A stretch of DNA of 18,404 bases. Source: an uncultured Desulfovibrio sp. Its GTDB lineage: Bacteria > Desulfobacterota > Desulfovibrionia > Desulfovibrionales > Desulfovibrionaceae. Location: NCBI GenBank assembly GCA_900553145.1, contig USCL01000042.1, positions 1-18,404 of the forward strand, in the 5' to 3' direction. Shown piece after piece: positions 8,008 through 13,870 of this stretch; within the stretch, counting starts at the first letter, position 1, and every line of letters begins with the position of its first letter. The position numbers were made by a program, and so were the translations under genes. The notes under the pieces were generated by a model that was not told where the DNA came from, did no database searches, and saw only the letters and a program-made list of their open reading frames with translations.

Positions 8008-8325
8008 ATGGCTGAAGTCACCTACAAGGGTAAAACCTTCGAAGTTGATGAAGACGGCTTCCTGCTCAAGTTCGATGAGTGGTGCCCGGAATGGTTGGAG
8101 TACGTGAAGGAATCCGAAGGGATTACCGATCTGAACGAAGACCATCAGAAGATTCTCGACTTCCTTCAGGATTACTACCGCAAGAACGGGATCGCTCCTA
8201 TGGTGCGCATCCTGTCCAAGAACACCGGCTACAAGCTGAAAGAAGTGTACGAACTCTTCCCCTCCGGCCCCGGTAAGGGAGCCTGCAAGATGGCTGGTCT
8301 GCCCAAGCCCACCGGCTGCGTGTGA
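8008..8325 (+). CDS. dsrC: DsrC sulfur-carrier protein of dissimilatory sulfite reduction
   Basis: This 105-residue soluble protein of the DsrC/TusE family accepts sulfur from DsrAB as a trisulfide between two C-terminal cysteines, which is then reduced through DsrMKJOP. Both cysteines are present, Cys93 in KGACK and the penultimate Cys104 in TGCV. This marks a true DsrC rather than TusE, which keeps only the last Cys. The body motifs EWCPEWLEY, DLNEDHQKILDFLQDYY and GIAPMVR are typical. The start has a strong AGGAGG 8 nt upstream, suggesting high expression. The gene is separate from dsrAB and is closed by a near-perfect terminator, so it is transcribed alone, as usual in Desulfovibrio. Confidence 0.98.
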   Translation: MAEVTYKGKTFEVDEDGFLLKFDEWCPEWLEYVKESEGITDLNEDHQKILDFLQDYYRKNGIAPMVRILSKNTGYKLKEVYELFPSGPGKGACKMAGLPKPTGCV

Positions 8326-8392
8326 TCCCATCGAGGGAAGCTGACGCGCCGTAAAGCCTTCCGGTAAGCGGCTGCGTACGCATCGTTCCCAT

Positions 8393-8428
8393 ACAGGGCG
8401 AGAGATTTTTCTCTCGCCCTGTTTTTTT
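8393..8428 (+). terminator. Strong intrinsic terminator of dsrC
   Basis: CAGGGCGAGAGA (8394-8405) pairs perfectly with TCTCTCGCCCTG (8410-8421) around a TTTT loop and is followed by seven T residues (8422-8428). It lies 68 nt after the dsrC stop. Confidence 0.96.
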
Positions 8429-8447
8429 GTCTCGCACTCTCAAGCGA

Positions 8448-8487
8448 AAAGAGCCTTTTCGGGAAAAAAATACAAGTAAGGCTCTTT
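8448..8487 (+). repeat. 10-bp hairpin at the head of the vWA-OmpA upstream region
   Basis: AAAGAGCCTT (8448-8457) pairs perfectly with AAGGCTCTTT (8478-8487) around a 20-nt A-rich loop. It overlaps the candidate -35 box at 8485-8490, so it could be an operator or a second transcription barrier after dsrC. Confidence 0.55.
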
Positions 8488-8513
8488 ACCTTTACACGGC
8501 CCACAGGTAGAGT
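8485..8513 (+). promoter_or_regulatory. Candidate promoter of the vWA-OmpA gene
   Basis: TTTACC (8485-8490) and TAGAGT (8508-8513) have the ideal 17-nt spacing. Each matches consensus only partly. If used, the leader would be about 205 nt long. Confidence 0.35.
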
Positions 8514-8554
8514 CGCATTCAAGTGAATATGGCAATGCCGAAAGAACGGTTTCG

Positions 8555-8588
8555 CCGGCCGGATGACGCTAAGAGGATGCCCGGCCGG
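8555..8588 (+). repeat. CCGGCCGG repeat pair in the vWA-OmpA leader
   Basis: Two copies of the self-complementary octamer CCGGCCGG (8555-8562 and 8581-8588) flank an 18-nt spacer and can form an 8-bp GC-only stem. Further structure follows (GGGCCCCCGGGGTCC near 8620, and TGCAAC/GTTGCA near 8597 and 8660). This stretch before the gene at 8728 is otherwise non-coding and is probably a structured 5' leader. Confidence 0.5.
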
Positions 8589-8727
8589 GTCGACATTGCA
8601 ACCTCCTGAGCAGGGAAAGGGCCCCCGGGGTCCTTGAGAACATATTCGCTGTCAATGTTGCAGGACGCTTTGCCCTTGCCGTTCCGGACGGGGTGAAAAC
8701 GCCTAACTCAAAGAAACGGAGGCTCAC

Positions 8728-9750
8728 ATGAAATTTTCCCGTTCTATTGTCCTCGCAGTCGCCCTTGTGTTCGCTTGGGCCACGGCCGGCTTCGCGGCCC
8801 ACTCGGCTGAAATCTGCCAGAAGCGCATCGAAAGCTTCAACTACCTGGTGGACTACTCCGGCTCCATGATGATGAACTTCCCCTCCGTCGGCAAGACCAA
8901 AATGGCCGTTGCCAAGGAAGTCATCAAGCGCGTCAACGCCATGGTGCCCGAACTCGGCTATCAGGGCGGCCTGTACACCTTCGCTCCTTACGGCGCGGTC
9001 GTGAACCAGGGCCCGTGGGTCCGCTCCACCCTCGCCGCCGGCGTCGACGGCCTGAAGGACAACCTGGAAACCTTCGCCCGCTTCACCCCCATGGGTGACG
9101 GCATCCAGGCCCACAACGGCATCATCAGCCAGATGACCCCGCGCGCGGCCGTCATCCTCGTGAGCGACGGCGAAAGCAACCGCGGCATCAGCCCCATCGA
9201 CGAAGTCAAGGCCATCTACGCCGCCAATCCGAACGTCTGCTTCCATGTGATCTCCGTCGCCTCCACCCCCGAAGGCCAGGCCACTCTGGACGCCATCACG
9301 GCCCTCAACGCCTGCTCCGTGTCCGTCAAGGCCATTGACCTCCTCAAGAGCGACGCCGCCGTCGACAAGTTCGTGGGCGACGTGTTCTGCCAGGAACGTG
9401 TGGCCGTCGTTGAAGACGTCGTCGTCCTCCGTGGCGTCAACTTCGCCTTCGACAAGTACGACCTGACCCCCGAAGCCCAGGGCATCCTCAATGAAGCCGC
9501 CCGCATCATTCTGGAACACCCGAACATGAAGGTGCAGCTCCTCGGCTGGACCGACAGCATCGGCACCGACGCCTACAACCTGAAGCTCTCCCAGCGCCGC
9601 GCCGACGCCGTGAAGAACTACCTGGTCACCCAGGGCGTGCCCGCCAGCCGCATGATTGCAATTGGCAAGGGCAAGTCTTTCCGCTATGACAACAACACGG
9701 AAGAAGGCCGGTACATGAACCGCCGTACTGAACTGGTCTTCATGGACTAG
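8728..9750 (+). CDS. Exported vWA-OmpA fusion protein, probable peptidoglycan-associated envelope protein
   Basis: This 340-residue protein has a signal peptide (1-23, cleavage after GFA), a von Willebrand A domain and a C-terminal OmpA-like domain. The vWA part keeps a complete MIDAS: DYSGS (42-46), Thr120 in RFTPMGDG and Asp147 in VSDGES, so it should bind a divalent metal and a protein ligand. The OmpA part (about 235-340) has the peptidoglycan-binding Asp276 in GWTDS and Arg291 in the NLKLSQRRADAV motif. No beta-barrel precedes it. Four cysteines (30, 171, 196, 221) could form periplasmic disulfides. It has a good GGAGG Shine-Dalgarno, a long structured leader and its own terminator. I infer an abundant periplasmic or outer-membrane-linked protein; its partner is unknown. 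Confidence 0.88.
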   Translation: MKFSRSIVLAVALVFAWATAGFAAHSAEICQKRIESFNYLVDYSGSMMMNFPSVGKTKMAVAKEVIKRVNAMVPELGYQGGLYTFAPYGAVVNQGPWVRSTLAAGVDGLKDNLETFARFTPMGDGIQAHNGIISQMTPRAAVILVSDGESNRGISPIDEVKAIYAANPNVCFHVISVASTPEGQATLDAITALNACSVSVKAIDLLKSDAAVDKFVGDVFCQERVAVVEDVVVLRGVNFAFDKYDLTPEAQGILNEAARIILEHPNMKVQLLGWTDSIGTDAYNLKLSQRRADAVKNYLVTQGVPASRMIAIGKGKSFRYDNNTEEGRYMNRRTELVFMD

Positions 9751-9769
9751 TACTCAGGCAACAATCAAC

Positions 9770-9802
9770 AAAGGCCCGGCGGACTCTCGTCGGGCCTTTT
9801 GT
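9770..9802 (+). terminator. Intrinsic terminator of the vWA-OmpA gene
   Basis: AAAGGCCCG (9770-9778) pairs with CGGGCCTTT (9791-9799), followed by a short TTTTGTG. It lies 19 nt after the stop and only about 20 nt before the next start codon, so the following gene must depend on readthrough or on a promoter overlapping this region. Confidence 0.88.
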
Positions 9803-9823
9803 GCTCAAGAGGACCTTTCCCCA

Positions 9824-10273
9824 ATGCAGTTAATCAAGAAATCCGCACTGTTCGCTCTGGTTCTTTCGTCCGTCCTGATCTGCGGCCAGCAGGCTCAGGC
9901 CGCCAAACCCAGCGCCGCCCCGGCTCAGGAAACCACCCTTGAAGTGAAGGCCAAGCTCGACGCGTTCGCCAAGAGCTACGTGGCCCGCGCCAACGACACC
10001 CTGAAGAACAACCGCCGGAACATGTCGGTGGTCAAGCAGGGCAAGGGATACGTGGCCCGCTACACGGAAGTGGACGCTTCCACCATGACCACGGAAATCT
10101 ACCCCGGCAAGGGCCCCGGCTGCGAATACGTGGGCCATATCGTGTATCTTGAAAAGGTATACGAATGCACCGGCAAGACCATCGCCGAAGCCAAGTCCGG
10201 CACCTTCACGACCCCGAAAGCCCGCCGTATCCGCGAACTGACCCGCTACGACGGCAAGAAGTGGATCTACTAG
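9824..10273 (+). CDS. Small secreted protein of unknown function
   Basis: I do not recognise the family. The 149-residue product has a signal peptide (Lys-rich start, hydrophobic core 7-20, cleavage probably after AQA at 26) followed by a mature part of about 123 residues rich in Lys, Arg and Thr. It has two cysteines (100 and 115) that could form a disulfide, around GCEYVGHIVYLEKVYECTG, and an aromatic C-terminus KKWIY. Cys20 lies inside the signal peptide without a proper lipobox (Ile at -1), so a lipoprotein is unlikely. The Shine-Dalgarno is AGAGGA about 10 nt upstream. It follows the vWA-OmpA gene across a terminator and uses the same codon style, so it looks native. A shared envelope role is possible but unproven. 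Confidence 0.85.
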   Translation: MQLIKKSALFALVLSSVLICGQQAQAAKPSAAPAQETTLEVKAKLDAFAKSYVARANDTLKNNRRNMSVVKQGKGYVARYTEVDASTMTTEIYPGKGPGCEYVGHIVYLEKVYECTGKTIAEAKSGTFTTPKARRIRELTRYDGKKWIY

Positions 10274-10282
10274 CCGAATGAA

Positions 10283-10301
10283 CGCGGGGCGCTGCCCCGC
10301 G
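10283..10301 (+). repeat. 8-bp GC hairpin after the secreted-protein gene
   Basis: CGCGGGGC (10283-10290) pairs with GCCCCGCG (10294-10301) around a 3-nt loop, 9 nt after the stop codon. There is no T-tract. It may protect the transcript end or act together with the palindrome at 10336. Confidence 0.6.
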
Positions 10302-10335
10302 CACCAACGGTTCGTGTTCCCGGCCTCTTGAAAAG

Positions 10336-10381
10336 AATATGGAAACGCCGGACGGCCATGGCCGTCCGGCGTTTCCATATT
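10336..10381. terminator. 46-bp perfect palindrome, probable bidirectional terminator
   Basis: The two 23-nt halves are exact reverse complements, centred on CCATGG at 10358/10359. The stem core is AAACGCCGGACGGC with GCCGTCCGGCGTTT, flanked outward by A/T-rich sequence on both sides. It sits between convergent genes, so it can end transcripts from either side. The T-run is short and interrupted. Confidence 0.75.
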
Positions 10382-10425
10382 TCCGGCGGCGCACAGGTTC
10401 TCACGCCGCGCAAAGCCAGCCTTAG

Positions 10426-10448
10426 AAAAAAGGTATCCCGCCTTTTTT
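10426..10448. terminator. A/T-armed hairpin, possible terminator for selD
   Basis: AAAAAAGG (10426-10433) pairs with CCTTTTTT (10441-10448) around TATCCCG. Read on either strand it gives a short stem with a T-run. It lies about 137 nt past the selD stop, beyond the AAG repeat tract. Confidence 0.45.
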
Positions 10449-10512
10449 ATAACTACCGACGTCTCCGTAAACAATTGAGCTGCGGGGCTTCCGGCCTCCT
10501 CGCTCCCCCTCA

Positions 10513-10560
10513 AAGAAGAAGAAGAAGAAGAAGAAGAAGAAGAAGAAGAAGAAGAAGAAG
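10513..10560. repeat. (AAG)16 trinucleotide microsatellite
   Basis: Sixteen uninterrupted AAG units run from 10513 to 10560, beginning 24 nt past the selD stop codon. On the selD strand this is (CTT)16 in the 3' untranslated region. It is all-purine on one strand and can form triplex DNA. No gene is seen in 10274-10584 apart from the structures listed. Confidence 0.98.
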
Positions 10561-10584
10561 CCTTCCCCTCCATTCCCATCCGCT

Positions 10585-11634
10585 TCAGCTTAAAACGAGC
10601 TGAGGGCCGTCCCTGAGAGGCAAAACGCGGCCGACGAGCCATCCGGGCTCACCCAGTGCCGCAAGACGCTCCAGAGCCTCTTCCACGCGCCCTTGCGGCA
10701 TGGCCAGTATCAACCCGCCGGAAGTCTGGGCGTCGAAGACGAGGGTGGCTCTCAGGCTGTCCACGCCGGGGCTCACGAAGGTGCGGCAGGAGCAGTGCCT
10801 GCGGTTGGCATAGCTGCCCGCAGGGATCAGCCCGTCGGAAGCAAACGCCTCCACATTGTCGATAAAAGGCAGCGCGGTGGTATCTATCTCCACGACCACG
10901 CGGGAACCGCGCGCCATCTCCAACAAATGCCCGCCGAGCCCGAACCCTGTGATGTCGGTTGCGGCTTTGAGCTTCATGGCCCGCAAGACTTCGGCGGCGT
11001 TCGCGTTCAGATGGGTGGCCCACCGGTAGAGATCGGTTTCGGCCTTATCGCTCCCGTCCCACTGCGCCTTGATCGCAGTCGCCAAGACGCCCGTGCCGAG
11101 CGGCTTGGTCAGTACCAGCGCGTCCCCGGGGCGTAGCCCGGCGTTGCTGGCGACGGCTCCGGGGTCCACATACCCCGTCACGGACAAACCGTATTTGATC
11201 TCCGCGTCTTCCAGCGTATGGCCCCCCGCAAGCACGGCTCCGGCTTCGGTGATTTTTTCAAGGCCTCCCGCCAGAATCTCGGCAAAAACCTCCAACGGCA
11301 CATCCTGCGCCGGAAACGCCGCGATATTCATGGCCGACCACGGAACCCCGCCGACGGCGTACACGTCCGAAAGCGCGTTCGCCGCCGCAACCCGGCCGAA
11401 AAGCCGGGGATTGTTGCCGAGGGGGCTCAGTACATCCACCGTCTGCACCAACGCCATCCCCGCAGGGGGCGTTCGGAGGATCACGGCGTCCTCGTTGTGC
11501 TCAAAGCCGTGCAATATGCGTCCCTCGGGGTCCGGGGCACCCGGCAGGGACGCCAAGACCTGCTCCAGCAACTCTGGAGCCGTCTTCGCCGCTCAGCCCG
11601 CGGCCTTGGCTTTATCCATCAGTCTGAACGACAT
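10585..11634 (-). CDS. selD: Selenide, water dikinase SelD, itself a selenoprotein (Sec at residue 14)
   Basis: SelD makes selenophosphate from selenide and ATP, the selenium donor for selenocysteine and selenouridine. The 349-residue product has in-frame TGA at codon 14 (11593-11595) in KAAGUAAKTAP, which matches the (C/U)xxK active site of SelD, with the catalytic Lys at 17. Downstream, TVDVLSPLGNNPRLFGRVAAANALSDVYAVGG-type sequence and the GGHTLEDAEIKYGLSVTG block are typical. The ATG at 11634 has AGGAG 8 nt upstream. Without Sec decoding only a TTG at 11571 remains as a start, and it would lack the catalytic residues. A hairpin fitting a SECIS follows the TGA. The genome should therefore encode SelA, SelB and tRNA-Sec elsewhere. 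comM lies upstream on the same strand. Confidence 0.95.
11562..11580 (-). promoter_or_regulatory. Candidate bacterial SECIS hairpin of selD
   Basis: On the minus strand GCTCCAG (11580-11574) pairs perfectly with CTGGAGC (11568-11562) around the loop AGTTG. The loop begins 19 nt after the TGA and has G as its second base. Both features fit the bacterial SECIS model, which expects a hairpin just after the UGA with a G among the first two loop bases. Confidence 0.8.
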
Positions 11635-11662
11635 GACCTGCTCCTTGAGTAAAGGTTGATGA

Positions 11663-11696
11663 CAAAAGAGGGCCCACTCGAAGAAACGGGGCCCTC
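11663..11696 (-). terminator. Intrinsic terminator or attenuator between comM and selD
   Basis: On the minus strand GAGGGCCC pairs with GGGCCCTC (11689-11696 and 11668-11675), followed by TTTTGT. It lies 70 nt after the comM stop and 28 nt before the selD ATG. It should end comM transcripts; for selD it would act as an attenuator unless a promoter lies between the genes, where I saw no strong candidate. Confidence 0.8.
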
Positions 11697-11765
11697 GCGG
11701 CTTCCCCTCTCCCCCCTCCCAGCGATGCCTTTGTCCATCTTCCGAGAAAGGAGAAATACGGCAAG

Positions 11766-13292
11766 TCAGAACTCTTCCCTGTCCAGCACGCGGCAGCCGA
11801 TGGCCTCGGCCAGATGCGGGACGCCGATGGCTTCCGCTCCGGCGAGATCCGCGATGGTCCGGCTTATCCGCAGGATGCGCGTATAGGCCCGTGCGGAAAG
11901 CGCCAGCCGCTGCACCGCCTCCCGCAGGAATGCCCGTTCCGGCGTCCCCATGCGGCAATGCTTCTCAAGCAGGCTGCCGGAGAGATCGGCGTTCGTCCGG
12001 CAATAGGGGGCCTCCGCATACCGCGCCTGCTGTACGGCCCGCGCCGCAAGCACGCGTTCGCGCATCCGGGCGGACGTCACCGGCGATGTCCCGGCCTGCA
12101 GTTCCTCATACGGCACGGCGGGCACGTTGATGTGCAGGTCGATGCGATCCAGCAGCGGGCCGGACAGCCGCGCCCGATACCGGCGGATCAATCCCGGCGA
12201 GCAGACGCACGTGTGCCGGGGATCGGTGGCATAGCCGCAAGGGCAGGGATTCATGGCCGCCACCAGCATGCAGTCCGCCGGAAACGTCACCGAATGCGCC
12301 GAGCGGGACACCGTCACCGTACCGCCCTCAAGCGGCTGGCGCAGCACGTCGAGCGTATTCTTGCCGTATTCCGGCAGCTCGTCGAGAAACAGCACGCCCC
12401 GATGGGCCAAAGAAACTTCTCCGGGCCGGGGATAGACCCCGCCGCCGACCAGCGCCACATCGGACACCGTATGATGCGGCTCGCGGAAGGGCCGTCCGGA
12501 CACCAGCCCCTTGCCGCCGAGCATCCCCGCCACGCTGTAGATTTTGGTCACTTCCAACGCCTCGTCCGGCTCAAGGGGCGGGAGTATGGACGGTATGCGC
12601 TTGGCGAGCATGGTCTTCCCGCTTCCGGGCGGGCCGATGAGCAGCAGGTTGTGCGCGCCCGCCGCCGCGATCTCGATAGCCCGCTTGGCGTGCTCCTGCC
12701 CCTTGACCTCGGCGAAATCCAGAACGCCCCTCATGGGGCCCGCATCGGACACGGGCGGCTCGGCGGGCGCCAGCCCGCCTTCCCCCATCAGGAACCGTAC
12801 AGCCTCGTCCAGCGTCGCCGGGCCATAGGCGGGAATCCCCTTGACCAGCGCGGCTTCGGCGGCGTTCTCCGGGGCCGTGACAATGCCCTTTGCGCCTTCG
12901 GCACGGGCCAGCATCCCGAGCGGCAACACACCGGGCACGGGCTTGATGGCTCCGCTCAGAGAAAGCTCACCGGCAAGGAACCAGCCCTCCAGCCGTTCCG
13001 CGGGCACAATCCCCGCAGCCGCCAACAAGGCCACGGCCAACGGCAAATCATAGGCGCTCCCCGCCTTCCGGCGATCCGCGGGCGCAAGGTTGACGGTGAT
13101 GCGCGCCGCGGGCAGCGTGAACCCGCACGAGCGCATGGCCGCGAACACGCGCTCCTTGGCCTCCCGCACGGCGCCTTCCGCAAGCCCGACCATCACGAAG
13201 GCGGGCATCCCCTTCCGCAGGAAATCCACTTCCAGATCCACCCGGAAGGCGTCCACGCCCTGCAACGCGCCGCATGCCAGCCTGACGATCAT
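11766..13292 (-). CDS. comM: YifB/ComM-family Mg-chelatase-like AAA+ ATPase
   Basis: This 508-residue protein is of the ComM/YifB family, whose ComM members are hexameric helicases promoting branch migration during natural transformation. It has an N-terminal ATP-dependent-protease-S5-like domain (MIVRLACGALQG onward, about 1-165), Walker A GPPGSGKT (220-227), Walker B LFLDEL (301-306), and a cysteine cluster CPCG..CVC (350-364) usual for this family. The C-terminal helical domain ends near 508. The ATG at 13292 has AAAGGA 7 nt upstream and gives the standard N-terminus; an in-frame start at 13658 would add 122 unconserved residues and was rejected. Transformation competence of the host is not implied, since YifB is widespread. 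Confidence 0.94.
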   Translation of the reverse strand: MIVRLACGALQGVDAFRVDLEVDFLRKGMPAFVMVGLAEGAVREAKERVFAAMRSCGFTLPAARITVNLAPADRRKAGSAYDLPLAVALLAAAGIVPAERLEGWFLAGELSLSGAIKPVPGVLPLGMLARAEGAKGIVTAPENAAEAALVKGIPAYGPATLDEAVRFLMGEGGLAPAEPPVSDAGPMRGVLDFAEVKGQEHAKRAIEIAAAGAHNLLLIGPPGSGKTMLAKRIPSILPPLEPDEALEVTKIYSVAGMLGGKGLVSGRPFREPHHTVSDVALVGGGVYPRPGEVSLAHRGVLFLDELPEYGKNTLDVLRQPLEGGTVTVSRSAHSVTFPADCMLVAAMNPCPCGYATDPRHTCVCSPGLIRRYRARLSGPLLDRIDLHINVPAVPYEELQAGTSPVTSARMRERVLAARAVQQARYAEAPYCRTNADLSGSLLEKHCRMGTPERAFLREAVQRLALSARAYTRILRISRTIADLAGAEAIGVPHLAEAIGCRVLDREEF

Positions 13293-13716
13293 AACCTGTC
13301 CTTTCGCAGTGCCTCCGGCGGGCCTGTGCCCGCAAAACGAACACCCTTTGACGCCGGCACTTTTTATCCCGCTCAACATCAGGGCAAGCGGCAACGCCTT
13401 CCCCGCACACCGCTCCCCACGCGAAAACGAGGGGCATCCATCATCAAATCGCCAGCTGCAAAGCCGCCTTTTCCCCATTGGCTGTGTTGCAAAAGGGGAG
13501 AAAGGACATCCCGACGCAGCGCAGCTACGCCTTCGCTGCCCTTTTCCCCTTGCGCCCTGCCGGTAAGGGAAAAACCGGCTTTTCGCGGACGATACTTTAA
13601 TAAGGGCTGACCCTAGCATACAACCGCCAAGCAAGACAAATCGCCGTTTCCCTGCCAACTTCCCTTATTTCTTCCCTTTCCAGCTTCCCCATTTCCCGCT
13701 TTCCTCCTTCATCCAT
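13293..13716. other. Non-coding stretch upstream of comM
   Basis: No supported gene is seen. The stretch holds an extended imperfect stem-loop (13489-13553), a short GCCGGT/ACCGGC hairpin followed by TTTT on the plus strand (13559-13583), and AGGG-CTGACCCT-type dyads near 13606. A 39-codon minus-strand reading frame starting at 13716 lacks a ribosome binding site. The comM promoter should lie here, but no clear one was found. Confidence 0.5.
13489..13553. repeat. Long imperfect stem-loop upstream of comM
   Basis: The outer arms GCAAAAGGGGAGAAAGG and CCTTTTCCCCTTGC pair imperfectly, and the inner GCAGCG (13516-13521) pairs with CGCTGC (13534-13539). On the comM strand it would sit in the leader. 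It may be a degenerate dispersed repeat, but no terminal repeats or transposase remain. Confidence 0.45.
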
Positions 13717-13747
13717 AAAAAAACGTCCGAACGATATTGCTCGGACG
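13717..13747 (-). terminator. Intrinsic terminator of the sulP transcription unit
   Basis: On the minus strand CGTCCGA (13747-13741) pairs with TCGGACG (13730-13724), followed by seven T residues (13723-13717). It lies 123 nt past the sulP stop, beyond the repeat at 13815. Confidence 0.92.
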
Positions 13748-13772
13748 CGGGCCACCGGGAAAACCGGCAACA

Positions 13773-13864
13773 GGGATTCGATAAACACAAAAACCTTGGG
13801 AGAGGAGAAGGAGGGGAATTGGGGAGGGGAACCTTTCTCCAGAAAGATTCCCCTCCCCAATTCC
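13773..13864. repeat. G/C-rich inverted repeat with lead-in, family copy 3
   Basis: GGAATTGGGGAGGGGAA (13815-13831) pairs perfectly over 17 bp with its complement (13848-13864), enclosing CTTTCT-CC-AGAAAG as an inner stem. The lead-in GGGATTCGATA followed by AAAAACCTTGGGAGAGGAG (from about 13773) mirrors copy 2. It ends 6 nt beyond the sulP stop. Confidence 0.85.
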
Positions 13865-13870
13865 ATAATG

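Noticed and set aside
8529..8609. 26-codon leader-peptide frame upstream of the vWA-OmpA gene
   Set aside because: It has no Shine-Dalgarno and overlaps the CCGGCCGG repeat pair; it is more likely incidental.
10328..10642. Poly-Arg or poly-Ser proteins across the AAG tract
   Set aside because: Homopolymer runs come from translating a microsatellite; no initiation signal or conserved flanking sequence is present.
10585..11571. Truncated selD starting at TTG 11571
   Set aside because: It would lose the catalytic Sec/Lys segment; the upstream ATG with a Shine-Dalgarno and the in-frame TGA explain the gene better.
11814..13610. 598-codon plus-strand frame over comM
   Set aside because: The opposite strand has a complete ComM with Walker motifs; this frame is an Arg/Gly/His-rich shadow.
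13484..13620. Possible insertion-sequence remnant (TGTTGCAAAA-like end)
   Set aside because: No matching terminal inverted repeat, target duplication or transposase fragment was found.
13293..13658. 122-residue N-terminal extension of comM
   Set aside because: The extension has no conserved sequence, while the ATG at 13292 has a good Shine-Dalgarno and gives the family's normal N-terminus.
13597..13716. 39-codon charged minus-strand frame after the sulP terminator
   Set aside because: There is no ribosome binding site, and its start lies immediately after the terminator's T-run.
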